A DNA stretch of 64,000 bases from Terriglobia bacterium. Its GTDB lineage: Bacteria > Acidobacteriota > Terriglobia > Terriglobales > Acidobacteriaceae. The notes beneath the pieces were generated by a model. The model was given only the letters and a program-made list of their open reading frames with translations, did no database searches and was not told the DNA's origin. The DNA lies in NCBI GenBank assembly GCA_020072645.1, contig JAIQGK010000003.1, positions 186,001 through 250,000 of the forward strand, given 5' to 3'. Positions 27,223 through 36,754 of this stretch are shown here, in pieces (position 1 is the first letter of the stretch; each line of letters starts with the position of its first letter). A program made the translations under genes and the position numbers.

Positions 27223-29412
27223 ATGGCTGTAACCAAGATTGAGTCCAAGAAGAATGCTTCTGCAGTGGCCGAGATGCCGGCGAAATCCGACAAGAATTAT
27301 GAAGGGCTCAGCCGCCAGCAACTGGTGGAGATTTACCGGCTTATGTACCTTTCCCGCCGGCTTGACGACCGGGAGAAGGTGCTGAAAAATCAGCAGAAGA
27401 TTTTCTTTCAGATTTCAGGCGCGGGACATGAAGCGTTGACCGTGGCGGCGGCGTTGAATCTTAAACCGAGTTATGACTGGTTTTATCCGTACTATCGTGA
27501 CCGCACGCTCTGTCTGGCTTTGGGCATGACGCCTTATGAGCAACTGCTGGAGGGCGTAGGCGCGGCCGATGACCCGAACTCTGGCGGCCGGCAGATGCCT
27601 TCACACTGGGGACACAAGAAGCTCAACATTGTTTCGCAGTCTTCACCCACGGGCACGCAGTTTCTGCAAGCGGTGGGTTGCGCTGAGGCGGGTCGATATT
27701 TTGGCCGGCATCCGGAAGCGGCAAAGAAGCATGATGGCGATTACCGCCAATACAAGAATGTAACGTTCCAGGGCGACGAAGTTGTGTACGTTTCCGCAGG
27801 CGACGGCACCACCAGCGAAGGCGAGTTCTGGGAAGCCATGAACTCAGCCTGCAATCTCAAGCTGCCTGTCTTCTTCTTGATTGAAGATAACGGTTACGCG
27901 ATCTCAGTCCCGGTGGAAGTGCAAACGGCGGGCGGAAGCGTTTCTAAACTGGTCAGCAATTTTCCGAATCTGCATTTGGAAGAATGTGATGGAACTGACG
28001 TAGTTGCTTCATACGCCGCATGCAAACGCGCGGTGGATTACATTCGCTCCGGCAAGGGGCCGGCAATGGTCCACGGGCATGTTACGCGCCCGTATTCGCA
28101 TTCACTTTCAGATGACGAGAGGCTCTACCGTCCTGATACCGAGCGCGAGAAAGACGCAAAGCGCGATCCTGTGACGCGGCTGCAAATGTTTTTGATTCGC
28201 GAAAACATTCTGGATGAAGCCGGCGTAAACAAACTGGAGAAATCAGTAGACCAGGAAGTGGAAGCCGCGGCTGACCAGGCTTTGAAGGCCGCGTTTCCCA
28301 CTACCGACTCGATTTACAACCACGTATATTCCCATGACCTAGATCCGCGCAAAATGGCCACTGAACCGCAGTCACAAGGCGGCGACAAGACCATGGCTGA
28401 CCTGATCAATGCCTGCCTGAAAGACGAGATGCGCCGCGATGATCGCATTGTGGTATTTGGGGAAGATGTCGCAGACTGCAGCCGCGAAGAATATCTCAAA
28501 GAAAAACAGATCAAGGGCAAGGGAGGCGTATTCAAGCTGACGTCCGGCCTGCAGATGGAGTTTGGCGGCGAACGCGTGTTCAATTCTCCGCTGGCGGAAG
28601 CCAACATTGTGGGCCGCGCCATTGGCATGGCCACGCGCGGTTTAAAGCCGGTGGTGGAAATCCAATTCTTTGATTACATCTGGCCTGCGTATCATCAAAT
28701 ACGCAATGAACTCTCTGTAATGCGGTGGCGCTCGAATGGAAACTTCTCCTGTCCGGCGGTGATCCGCGTGGCCATTGGTGGCTACCTGACCGGTGGCGCC
28801 GTGTATCACTCACAGTGCGGAGAAAGCCTCTTCACGCACAATCCGGGACTGCGAGTGTGTTTCCCGTCGAATGCGCTTGACGCGAACGGGCTGCTGCGAA
28901 CTGCGATTCGCTGCGACGATCCTGTCATCTTTCTGGAACACAAGCGTCTCTACCGTGAAACTTTTGGCCGCGCACCATATCCCGGCGCCGATTATATGAT
29001 TCCGTTTGGCAAAGCGAGAATCGTGAAAGAAGGCAACGATCTGACGGTAATTACGTATGGTGCAACTGTTCCCCGCGCGTTGCAAGCGGCGCAGAAAATT
29101 GAACGCGAGCAGAACGTAAGCGTGGAACTGATCGATTTGCGCACGCTGAACCCATATGACTGGGAAGCGATCGCGACGTCTGTCAGCAAGACCAGCCGCG
29201 CTCTGGTAGTGCATGAAGACACGCGCAGTTGGGGATACGGAGCCGAGATTGCAGCACGCATTGCCGACGAGCTTTTTGAAGACCTTGACGCTCCAGTAAG
29301 GCGGGTGGCCGCGACTGATACGTTTGTCGCGTATCAGCCGATTCTGGAAGACGTGATCCTACCGCAGTCAGAGGATTTGTTTAGAGCCATGGAGAGTCTG
29401 GCGAAATTTTAA
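27223..29412 (+). CDS. 2-oxo acid dehydrogenase E1, fused alpha-beta (branched-chain/pyruvate type)
   Basis: 729 residues, AGAGGAGAG before ATG 27223. Residues 20-375 are an E1 alpha chain (thiamine-diphosphate motif [17 protein letters not shown], then EDNGYAIS). Residues about 385-729 are an E1 beta chain ([47 protein letters not shown]). The two chains are normally separate genes; here a single frame joins them. It decarboxylates a 2-oxo acid and passes the acyl group to lipoyl-E2. No E2 or E3 is adjacent. The [14 protein letters not shown]-type alpha region favours branched-chain substrates, but pyruvate cannot be excluded. Confidence 0.92.
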   Translation: MAVTKIESKKNASAVAEMPAKSDKNYEGLSRQQLVEIYRLMYLSRRLDDREKVLKNQQKIFFQISGAGHEALTVAAALNLKPSYDWFYPYYRDRTLCLALGMTPYEQLLEGVGAADDPNSGGRQMPSHWGHKKLNIVSQSSPTGTQFLQAVGCAEAGRYFGRHPEAAKKHDGDYRQYKNVTFQGDEVVYVSAGDGTTSEGEFWEAMNSACNLKLPVFFLIEDNGYAISVPVEVQTAGGSVSKLVSNFPNLHLEECDGTDVVASYAACKRAVDYIRSGKGPAMVHGHVTRPYSHSLSDDERLYRPDTEREKDAKRDPVTRLQMFLIRENILDEAGVNKLEKSVDQEVEAAADQALKAAFPTTDSIYNHVYSHDLDPRKMATEPQSQGGDKTMADLINACLKDEMRRDDRIVVFGEDVADCSREEYLKEKQIKGKGGVFKLTSGLQMEFGGERVFNSPLAEANIVGRAIGMATRGLKPVVEIQFFDYIWPAYHQIRNELSVMRWRSNGNFSCPAVIRVAIGGYLTGGAVYHSQCGESLFTHNPGLRVCFPSNALDANGLLRTAIRCDDPVIFLEHKRLYRETFGRAPYPGADYMIPFGKARIVKEGNDLTVITYGATVPRALQAAQKIEREQNVSVELIDLRTLNPYDWEAIATSVSKTSRALVVHEDTRSWGYGAEIAARIADELFEDLDAPVRRVAATDTFVAYQPILEDVILPQSEDLFRAMESLAKF

Positions 29413-29422
29413 AAAAGCTTTT

Positions 29423-29497
29423 ACCACAAAGGGCACGAAGGAACACGAAGATCATAGGAAAAATACGGCCTTCGTGATCCTTTGTGCTCTTTGTGGT
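29423..29497. repeat. Long imperfect palindrome between convergent genes
   Basis: ACCACAAAGGGCACGAAGGA (29423 on) pairs with the mirror TCCTTTGTGCTCTTTGTGGT (ending 29497), with ACACGAAG/CTTCGTG extending the arms to about 28 nt and a 19-nt loop. This CTTCGTG..CCTTTGTG-type sequence is a dispersed intergenic repeat seen in many environmental genomes. Here it sits between the E1 stop and the Rieske stop, whose last base it includes. It may act as a bidirectional terminator. Confidence 0.7.
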
Positions 29498-30627
29498 TAA
29501 GTTTTGTTCCCAACCCGCTCCAGCACAAATCGGTCCAGCGCGAGCAGCAGTTCTTCGCGATTGGAATACGGTCCCGGTTGATAACCCTTGGAACTGATTC
29601 CTTGCTGCGCCAGATCAGAGAGTGCCCAGTCCTGTTTGTTGGTTATGTCCCAGAATTCAATTGCATCTTGCGGATTGAAGCCAGATTTGCGGATTTCGTC
29701 AGGATGAAAGTGCCACTCGCAGATGACCTCCGTCTGGTCTGCCGCGCGCGGCCACATGGTGAATGTAAGCATGTAGTCGGGATGCAGATTTAAGAAGAAG
29801 TTGGGGAGCAGGCAGTAATAGTAAACGTGGCGTTGGTCGTCGACGCTCAGGCCGGGCAATGAGCAGCGATTCGTTGTGCCGTCCATAGTTAAGGTTTGCA
29901 CGCCATCACGCAGGTCCATGCGACCGCCTAAATATGTTGGCTGCGGTGGTTCGTTGTCGCCGCTCATGTAGTGCGATTGCTTCTGCAACAGCGGATGCAC
30001 GATAGGACAGTGCAGGCACTCAGAATAATTCTGGATGATCAGTTTCCAGTTTGCCTTGAGATGATAGACGCGTCGCTCGACCATCTGAAGCTCCGCCATG
30101 CGCCACGGCGCGAACTTTTTGTCGAGCCCGGCCAGATGCTGCTCGAACGGAATGGGCCGCGCTGAAAGATTGATGAAGATATGCCCATCCCAGACCCCGG
30201 TTGCGACGGCGTTCAGCGGATAATCGGCTTCGCAGAAGCCCTGCACTTTTTCCATGTGCGGCGCGTTCGCCAGCGTGCCGTCGAGTTTGTAAGTCCAAGC
30301 GTGATATTGGCATTGAATGCGTCCGGCAAATTTGCCTTCTTCCTGCTGGCATAGCATGGTGCCGCGATGGCGACAGACATTGTGGAACGCGCGTATGTTG
30401 CCCTGTTCGTCGCGCGCGATGATCACGCTGGCATTGGCAAACTGACGCAGAAAATAATCGCCAGCGGCCGGAATCTGGTTGATGCGGCCAGCGCAGAGCC
30501 ACATGTCAAAATGAATTGCCTCCATCTCGCGCTGGAACCATGCTGGATCAGTGTAATAACTCTGCGGCAGCGTCATGGCTTCAGAGACAGCGACTGCGGG
30601 CCGGGTATTTGAATAGGGCGTGGACAT
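29497..30627 (-). CDS. Rieske-type oxygenase, large subunit
   Basis: 376 residues. The Rieske [2Fe-2S] ligands are Cys85, His87, Cys106 and His109 (CRHRG...CQYHAW). The mononuclear-iron site follows in the catalytic domain (NYSECLHCPIVHP gives two His, with an acidic ligand later). This is the architecture of ring-hydroxylating dioxygenases and of N- or O-demethylating Rieske oxygenases such as those for glycine betaine or carnitine. No ferredoxin or reductase gene is adjacent. It follows two flavoprotein genes on the same strand (20-nt gap), with a GcvT-like gene divergent from them, a context that points to a demethylation pathway (inference). Confidence 0.88.
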   Translation of the reverse strand: MSTPYSNTRPAVAVSEAMTLPQSYYTDPAWFQREMEAIHFDMWLCAGRINQIPAAGDYFLRQFANASVIIARDEQGNIRAFHNVCRHRGTMLCQQEEGKFAGRIQCQYHAWTYKLDGTLANAPHMEKVQGFCEADYPLNAVATGVWDGHIFINLSARPIPFEQHLAGLDKKFAPWRMAELQMVERRVYHLKANWKLIIQNYSECLHCPIVHPLLQKQSHYMSGDNEPPQPTYLGGRMDLRDGVQTLTMDGTTNRCSLPGLSVDDQRHVYYYCLLPNFFLNLHPDYMLTFTMWPRAADQTEVICEWHFHPDEIRKSGFNPQDAIEFWDITNKQDWALSDLAQQGISSKGYQPGPYSNREELLLALDRFVLERVGNKT

Positions 30628-30647
30628 CTGTTTTGCTCAGCTTAGCT

Positions 30648-32231
30648 CTATTGACGCAACTGTTTCAATATTTCCCGTGCTGCGTTGGCACCCGAGCCAC
30701 CAGTTAATCCCGCACCGGGATGTGTGCCGGAGCCGCATAAATAAAGGTTTCGTATCGGCGTGTTGTAGCGCGCCCAGTCGAGCAGAGGGCGCATGGTGAA
30801 AAACTGGTCGAGCGCGAGTTCGCCATGGAAGATGTGACCACCGGTCAGGCCATAGGTGGTTTCCAGGTCTTTCGGCGTGATGATCTGGCCGTCTTCCACC
30901 AGCGAAGGCAAATTCGGCGCGTATTCAGCCAGCGTCTTTACAACGGTTTCGCCAAGAGCGCTGCGCTGGCTGTCCCAGTCGGTAGTCTTGAGCTTGAACG
31001 GCGCGTATTGCATGTAAACGGACATCACATGCTTGCCGCTGGGCGCGAGCGTCGGATCCGTGAGTGAAGGAATCGTGACTTCAAGATACGGATGTGGTGA
31101 GAAGTTGCCGTATTTTGATTCATCAAACGCGCGCTCAAGGTAATCGATCTCGGAGCCAATGTGGATGCGGCCGCGCAGCGAAGCATCATTGCCGTCGAGC
31201 GCCATGAATCTGGGCAAAGCAGATAAAGCCAGATTTACTTTCGCCACCGTGCCCGGCATGCGGATGTTTTGCAATTTCATCACGAAATCTGGCGTGAGAT
31301 GTGTGGGATCGACCAGAGTAAGCATCGTGCGACGAGGATCGGCGTTGGAGATGACAATTTTGGCAGAAACCTCTTCGCCAGCGGCAAGAACCACTCCCGT
31401 CGCGATGCCATCTTTCACGCGGACTTCTTTCACTTCTGCTGACGTGCGAATCTCCGCGCCTGCTTCCTTGGCCGCCGCCGTCATGGCCTGTGTAATTGCA
31501 CCTATACCGCCGACCGCAAAGAATGACGAACCTGCCGGATGCGAATCACCCGCGGCGCGAATGAGCAGCACCAGGCTGCTACCCGCCGACCACGGGCCCA
31601 TGGCTGTTCCAAAGATTCCTCTGGCTGCAATGGTGGCGCGCAAAAGTTCGGTCTCAAAAAATTCAGCCACGAGATCGGCCACCGCCATCGGTCCCCAGCG
31701 CAGCAGCCGGTACATATCTTTCTTGCCCAGCTTGCGCAGAGCGCGTCCGGTCTGGAGCATGGCCCAGAGATCGCCACGACTCGGATCATCAATGTTGGGC
31801 GGCGCGAGCTTCAGTGCGTCGCTGATCACGCGGCCAATCTTTTCCAGCGACTGCTGAAACACTGGATAGTGTTCTGCGTCTTTCGCTGAGAACTTTGCGA
31901 TCTCCTGTGCCGCTCGCGCGGCATCGTTATAGAGAACCAAGGCGCGGGCATCGGGCGTGAGCGCTGTGACTGCCACTTCCGGAGTGATCAGCTTCAAACC
32001 GTGCCGTGCCAGTTGCATGTCGCTCACGATTTCCGGCAGCAATGGGCCGGCAGAGTGCGCGAGCGTGGCGCAGCGGAAGCCGGGAGAGAATTCTTCAGTG
32101 ATAGCCGCGCCGCCGGTTTGCGCACGGCGTTCCAGCATCAGCGGCTTGAAGCCTGCTTTCGCCAGATAGAAGGCAGTTACCAGCCCATTGTGGCCGCCGC
32201 CGATGATGATTACGTCGCGAGTCTCAGCCAT
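30648..32231 (-). CDS. NAD(P)/FAD-dependent oxidoreductase, phytoene-desaturase/PYROXD2-like
   Basis: 527 residues. FAD-binding DVIIIGGGHNGLVTAFYLAKAG, LERRAQTGGAAITEEFSPGF, a substrate domain, and the C-terminal FAD signature LYLCGSGTHPGAGLTGGSGANAA. This is the CrtI-like fold, but no carotenoid gene is near. Members resembling PYROXD2 are widespread and poorly characterised. It starts 3 nt after the stop of a homologous gene (about 45% alike by eye), so the pair arose by tandem duplication. Confidence 0.88.
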   Translation of the reverse strand: MAETRDVIIIGGGHNGLVTAFYLAKAGFKPLMLERRAQTGGAAITEEFSPGFRCATLAHSAGPLLPEIVSDMQLARHGLKLITPEVAVTALTPDARALVLYNDAARAAQEIAKFSAKDAEHYPVFQQSLEKIGRVISDALKLAPPNIDDPSRGDLWAMLQTGRALRKLGKKDMYRLLRWGPMAVADLVAEFFETELLRATIAARGIFGTAMGPWSAGSSLVLLIRAAGDSHPAGSSFFAVGGIGAITQAMTAAAKEAGAEIRTSAEVKEVRVKDGIATGVVLAAGEEVSAKIVISNADPRRTMLTLVDPTHLTPDFVMKLQNIRMPGTVAKVNLALSALPRFMALDGNDASLRGRIHIGSEIDYLERAFDESKYGNFSPHPYLEVTIPSLTDPTLAPSGKHVMSVYMQYAPFKLKTTDWDSQRSALGETVVKTLAEYAPNLPSLVEDGQIITPKDLETTYGLTGGHIFHGELALDQFFTMRPLLDWARYNTPIRNLYLCGSGTHPGAGLTGGSGANAAREILKQLRQ

Positions 32232-32234
32232 TGG

Positions 32235-33824
32235 CTAGCTGGCTCCGTCTTTCAGGATTTCCAGCGCCGCCAGCCGTCCGGGTGCGCCCATAATGCCGCC
32301 GCCGGGATGCGTGGCTGAGCCGCACATGTAAAGGTTCTTGATGGGCGTGCGGAACTGCGCGTAGCCTGGAACAGGCCGCAGGAAGAAAAGCTGTTCCAGC
32401 GAAAGCTCGCCCTGAAAGATATTTCCTTCGCTCAATCCGAAGTCGCGCTCCAGGTCCAGCGGAGTCAGCACCTGCTTGTTCAGGATGATGCTCTTCAAAT
32501 TCGGCGCGTACTCAGAGATGGTGTCGATCACCGTATTGCCAAATGCTTCGCGCTGGTCGTCCCAGTTCAATCCCGGGCGCAGCTTGTAGGGCGCGTACTG
32601 CACAAAGCACGACATTACATGCTTTCCCGGTGGAGCTACAGAAGGATCAGTCAGCGATGGAATTACCATGTCGATATACGGCCTGCGCGAGAAGTTGCCG
32701 TACTTGGCATCGTCATACGCGCGTTCCATGTATTCCACGCTGGGCGAAATGGAAATCGCGCCGCGCAGATGCGCCCCGGAACCGGGCAGGCATTTAAAGT
32801 CTGGCAGTGCGTCCAGCGCGATGTTTACCTTGCCCGACGAACCACGAAATTTATACCGCCGCACGTCTTCCAGAAATTCTCCCGGCAGTTGGTTCTCTTC
32901 TATGAACTTGATGAACGTAAGCCGCGGATCAACGCTGGATGAGATCACATCGCCGTGGATTTCATCACCATTTTGCAGCACCACGCCCTGCGCACGATTA
33001 TTCTTTACGATGATCTTCGCAATCGGCGCTTCTGTGCGGATCTCTGCGCCCAGTTCACGCGCAGCGTCGGCAATAGCGTTGGAGATAGCCCCGGTCCCAC
33101 CGCGCGAAAATCCCCAGGAGCGGAAAGCGCCGTCAATCTCTCCCATGTAATGGTGCAGCAGTACATAGGCGGTCCCGGGCGAGCGTACGCCAAGAAATGT
33201 TCCGATGATGCCCGAAGCCGACATTGTCGCCTTGAGCACGTCGGTTTCAAACCACTGGTCCAGAAAATCGATGGCGCTCATGGTCATCAGTTGGACCTGG
33301 TTGTATTTGTCCTCGCTGCTCATGCCCTGAAAGCGCTTCCCGATAAACAGCATCTTCATGAGTTCACGCGGATTCAGAGTCGAAGGATCGGGCGGCACCA
33401 TGCTCAGGATCGGCTTAACAAAGCGGCACATGGCCTGCATAGCCTTGCCGAACTCTTCGTAAGCTTCGGCATCAACTTTTGAGTGGCGCGCGATCTCACG
33501 GCGCGACTTACCGTGGTCGTTCACGCGCCACAGGTAATCACCATTGGGCATCGGCGTAAACGTGCCATCCAGCGGCAGGATTTCGAGACCATGGCGCGGC
33601 AAATCGAGGTCGCGAATGATCTCGGGCCTCAAGAGTGAGACCACATATGAGCAGACGGAAAACTTAAAGCCAGGAAAAACTTCTTCTGTCACCGCGGCAC
33701 CGCCGAGCACGTGGCGGCGCTCCAGCACCAGCACTTTCTTTCCGGCGCGAGCAAGGTAGGCGGCATTGGTAAGGCCGTTGTGGCCACCGCCGATCACGAT
33801 TACGTCGTATTTGTTTGAAGCCAC
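32235..33824 (-). CDS. NAD(P)/FAD-dependent oxidoreductase, phytoene-desaturase/PYROXD2-like (paralogue)
   Basis: About 529 residues. It begins VASNKYDVIVIGGGHNGLTNAAYL and ends with LYMCGSATHPGGGIMGAPGR, the same domain plan as its downstream neighbour. GTG 33824 with AGGAG about 10 nt upstream is the best start. A GTG at 33938 would add 38 residues without similarity to the fold. It is the first gene of a three-gene unit with the second flavoprotein and the Rieske oxygenase, and is divergent from the GcvT-like gene. Confidence 0.88.
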   Translation of the reverse strand: MASNKYDVIVIGGGHNGLTNAAYLARAGKKVLVLERRHVLGGAAVTEEVFPGFKFSVCSYVVSLLRPEIIRDLDLPRHGLEILPLDGTFTPMPNGDYLWRVNDHGKSRREIARHSKVDAEAYEEFGKAMQAMCRFVKPILSMVPPDPSTLNPRELMKMLFIGKRFQGMSSEDKYNQVQLMTMSAIDFLDQWFETDVLKATMSASGIIGTFLGVRSPGTAYVLLHHYMGEIDGAFRSWGFSRGGTGAISNAIADAARELGAEIRTEAPIAKIIVKNNRAQGVVLQNGDEIHGDVISSSVDPRLTFIKFIEENQLPGEFLEDVRRYKFRGSSGKVNIALDALPDFKCLPGSGAHLRGAISISPSVEYMERAYDDAKYGNFSRRPYIDMVIPSLTDPSVAPPGKHVMSCFVQYAPYKLRPGLNWDDQREAFGNTVIDTISEYAPNLKSIILNKQVLTPLDLERDFGLSEGNIFQGELSLEQLFFLRPVPGYAQFRTPIKNLYMCGSATHPGGGIMGAPGRLAALEILKDGAS

Positions 33825-34102
33825 TAGCTTCGAGCTCCTGGCTTCTGGCTCAATCAGAACAGAAGCAGTTTCATCGCAAAAGAGTGTAACTCGTAGGGAA
33901 AGCTGTGTGCGTGCTACGCCGAGTGGCTCAGAGGCCACTAAAGAGGACGCTCCATTGGATCAAGCGACGCATATAGACAAATGATTTTAACATCCCGCAT
34001 CGGCAAATAGTTGAGATATCCCACATGGTGTTATCTGTGTCATTCGCGGTGTGGTTTCGTATAATCAAAAAGTTCCGCAGCTTAAATTCTGAGGTTTTTC
34101 CT

Positions 34103-35311
34103 TTGCCCGTCGGTACCGCATTTCATGATCGCACGTTTGCCTTGTGCCATAGCCTGAATTATCGGGAGTGGTCAGGCTTTTACACGGTCAGCAGCTATGA
34201 AGTGCACCATGAGCATGAGTACAACGCCATCCGCAACGCCGCTGCGCTGATCGATATCACGCCGCTGTACAAGTACATCGTGGAAGGCCGTGACGCAACC
34301 AAACTGGTGAACCGCGTGATCACGCGCGACATCAACAAGGTGAAGCCGGGCCAGGTGATTTATTGCTGCTGGTGTGACGAGCAGGGAAAAGTCATTGACG
34401 ATGGTACGATTACGCGGCTGGCGGAAAATAAATATCGCTGGACGGCCGCAGATCCTAGCCTGCGCTGGTTTCGCCAGAACGGGCTGAACATGGATGTCCA
34501 GATTGAGGACGTCTCAGAAAAAGTTGCCGCGCTCGCGCTGCAAGGTCCGACCTCAGGTAAGCTGCTCAAGAGCGTTGCTGAAGCGGATCTCGCGAACCTT
34601 AGATATTTCCGCATGACCAGTGGGAAGATCGCTGGCGTGCGGGTGGACATTTCTCGCACAGGATACACGGGCGATCTGGGCTATGAAATTTGGGTGCCGC
34701 TCAACGATAGCCGCGATGCCGTGAAAGTCTGGGACGCACTTATGGATGCGGGCCGCCGCTTTGATATTCATCCCGCCGGCATGCTGGCGCTCGATGTTGC
34801 ACGCGTTGAAGCAGGATTGTTACTGATTGAAGTGGATTACATCAGCAGCAAGAAAGCGCTGATACCGGAGCAGAAGTATTCTCCGTATGAACTCGGCTTT
34901 GGCAAGATGGTCCATCTGGATAAAGAGAACTTTGTAGGCAAAGCCGCGCTAGCCCAACAAAACAGAAGTGGCGTCGCGCGGCAGCTTGTCGGGCTGGAAA
35001 TGGATTGGGTGGAGATTGAAGAGCGCTATGAAAAATTTGGACTTACCCCCGCGGCTCCAGCGCAGGCTTCCCGCGTCCATGTGCCGGTGTATCTGGGCGG
35101 CAGGCAGGTAGGCAAAGCCACTTCTACCACGTGGTCGCCCCTGCTCAAAAAAATGATTGCGCTCGGCAGTGTGGAAACGGCCCATTCACAGCCGGGAACG
35201 AAATTGCAAATGGAAATTACGATTGAAGCGGTCCGGCAGAAAGTTACGGCCAAAGTGGCGAAGCTGCCGTTTTTCAATCCAGAGCGGAAAACCAAAACGC
35301 CGATCGAATAG
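34103..35311 (+). CDS. GcvT-like aminomethyltransferase/demethylase
   Basis: About 402 residues with the tetrahydrofolate-dependent GcvT fold: YEVHHEHEYNAIRNAAALIDITPLYKY, CDEQGKVIDDGTITRL, ALQGPTSGKLL, RTGYTGDLGYEIWV, AGMLALDVARVEAGLLL and a C-terminal barrel domain (KATSTTWSPLLKKMIALGSV). Family members move a methyl or methylene group from an amine or sulfur compound to tetrahydrofolate. The N-terminus PVGTAFHDRT is conserved in this subgroup. TTG 34103 has GAGG at -8. ATG 34025 is an alternative giving a 26-residue extension. Not a glycine-cleavage operon: gcvH and gcvP are absent. Divergent from the flavoprotein/Rieske unit. Confidence 0.85.
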   Translation: MPVGTAFHDRTFALCHSLNYREWSGFYTVSSYEVHHEHEYNAIRNAAALIDITPLYKYIVEGRDATKLVNRVITRDINKVKPGQVIYCCWCDEQGKVIDDGTITRLAENKYRWTAADPSLRWFRQNGLNMDVQIEDVSEKVAALALQGPTSGKLLKSVAEADLANLRYFRMTSGKIAGVRVDISRTGYTGDLGYEIWVPLNDSRDAVKVWDALMDAGRRFDIHPAGMLALDVARVEAGLLLIEVDYISSKKALIPEQKYSPYELGFGKMVHLDKENFVGKAALAQQNRSGVARQLVGLEMDWVEIEERYEKFGLTPAAPAQASRVHVPVYLGGRQVGKATSTTWSPLLKKMIALGSVETAHSQPGTKLQMEITIEAVRQKVTAKVAKLPFFNPERKTKTPIE

Positions 35312-35384
35312 AGACGTGGCATGCTACGTCTTTGGCTAAGATAACCGACGACCGGTCAAAAAATGATGTCATTCAAATCGATTT

Positions 35385-35714
35385 CTACCACTTCTTAAAA
35401 ATAAAGAATGCCGCCACCACGATAAAGAAAAATCCCACCGCATAGTTCCACTTGATGTCCTGCTTCAAATACCAGATTGAAAATCCTGAAAACACCACAA
35501 GAGTGATGATTTCCTGGATCGTCTTGAGCTGCGCGGCGTTGAAGGTATGGCTGCCAATACGGTTGGCCGGCACTTGAAAGCAGTATTCAAAGAAAGCGAT
35601 TCCCCAGCTGATGAGCGTGACCTTCCACAGCGGCACGTTCTGGTATTTCAAATGGCCGTACCACGCGAAAGTCATAAAAATATTGGAGAAAATTAACAAG
35701 ATGATTGTGGCCAT
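35385..35714 (-). CDS. DUF486 small DMT-family membrane protein
   Basis: 109 residues, four membrane helices, with FSNIFMTFAWYGHLKYQN, SWGIAFFEYCFQVPANR and AAQLKTIQEIITLVVF, the well-conserved DUF486 signature. AAGGA precedes ATG 35714. These proteins resemble half-size drug/metabolite transporters; substrate unknown. It lies 8 nt after a tiny zinc-ribbon gene whose stop overlaps its ribosome site. Confidence 0.9.
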   Translation of the reverse strand: MATIILLIFSNIFMTFAWYGHLKYQNVPLWKVTLISWGIAFFEYCFQVPANRIGSHTFNAAQLKTIQEIITLVVFSGFSIWYLKQDIKWNYAVGFFFIVVAAFFIFKKW

Positions 35715-35722
35715 GCGTGTCC

Positions 35723-35890
35723 TTATCCCATTCCAAGGTCCGCTGACGATTCCAGAGGCGTGCCGCAGACGCGGCAGATCACGGCAGAGCAGTCGCCACA
35801 GGTGAGCGGGTCGGTAATTTCTCGGGCGCAGTTAGGGCAATAAAGCGCGTCATGCGACTGCGTTGCGTGATTTTCAGGCGGCTCTGCCAT
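35723..35890 (-). CDS. 55-residue zinc-ribbon protein
   Basis: ATG 35890 to TAA 35725-35723. The sequence has six cysteines as CPNC (18-21), CGDC (31-34) and CRVC (39-42), a zinc-ribbon or double-ribbon pattern, with polar ends. It is short but has dense Cys-x-x-Cys spacing and a stop 8 nt before the DUF486 start, which supports translation as part of a two-gene unit. Function unknown. Confidence 0.65.
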   Translation of the reverse strand: MAEPPENHATQSHDALYCPNCAREITDPLTCGDCSAVICRVCGTPLESSADLGMG

Positions 35891-35954
35891 GGTTCGATGT
35901 CAGACAGTTCGAGTCCAATTGAGTGAGTGAAACATTTCAATGTAGCATAGCAAC

Positions 35955-36668
35955 ATGGACTCTAAAGTCGACAATCTCCCCTCCGTGGCCGATCAAAAAC
36001 TGCAACAGGAATTTAACCAGTGGGCTGCCGCTGGCCGTGGCGATGAAATGGAAAGCCACCACTCAGACATTACAGAACAAACGCTCGCGCTGATGGATAT
36101 CCATTCCGGTGACCGCATCCTGGATTTGGGCTGCGGCACGGGATGGGCCTCACGCCGTATGGCCCGCATTGCGACCACCGGTGAAGTTGTTGGTCTGGAC
36201 GTGGCGGATGAAATGTTGCGACGCGCTGAGCAGTTATCGTCCGCATTCAGGAATGTCCGCTATGCCTGGGGATCGGCGGAAAACATTCCTGAGGCCGACA
36301 ATACTTTCAACAAAGTGCTTTCCGTGGAATCTTTTTATTACTATGCCGATCAAGATAAAGCGCTGGACGAGCTGCGCCGTGTGATGGCGTCCGGAGCAAA
36401 GCTGTTCATCCTGATTAATCTATATAAGGACAATCATTACTCACTTCGCTGGGTTACAGAGCTGAAAGTCCCGGTGCAGGCGCTCTCAGAGTCGGAATAC
36501 AAAACGCTGCTGGAAAAACATGGCTTCACCAACGTTGAAGCCCGGCGCATCCCGGACCGCAGCCCCACGCCTGAGACATATTCCGGCAAGTGGTTCAAAA
36601 ATGCCGAAGAATTACGTGACTTCAAGAAAATTGGAGCGCTGTTGCTGATCGCAGAAAAGCCGCATTGA
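35955..36668 (+). CDS. Class I SAM-dependent methyltransferase
   Basis: 237 residues. Motif I ILDLGCGTGWASRRMA, acidic motif II GEVVGLDVADEML, a motif near VRYAWGSAENIPEADNTFNKVLSVESFYYY, and RRVMASGAKLFILINLY. It is a UbiE/Methyltransf_11-type fold that methylates an unknown small molecule. The MFS transporter follows 86 nt downstream on the same strand. Confidence 0.9.
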   Translation: MDSKVDNLPSVADQKLQQEFNQWAAAGRGDEMESHHSDITEQTLALMDIHSGDRILDLGCGTGWASRRMARIATTGEVVGLDVADEMLRRAEQLSSAFRNVRYAWGSAENIPEADNTFNKVLSVESFYYYADQDKALDELRRVMASGAKLFILINLYKDNHYSLRWVTELKVPVQALSESEYKTLLEKHGFTNVEARRIPDRSPTPETYSGKWFKNAEELRDFKKIGALLLIAEKPH

Positions 36669-36754
36669 AAAATAATTGAGCTCAAGGGTGTGGTACGCTC
36701 AAACTCTGCATGATTTTTTGAGCGAAACATTTCTTGCGTAAAACCAGGACACCT

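Noticed and set aside
33825-34102. Glycine or THF riboswitch between the flavoprotein and GcvT-like genes
   Set aside because: Looked for tandem stem pattern in the 278-nt gap; nothing resembling it was found.
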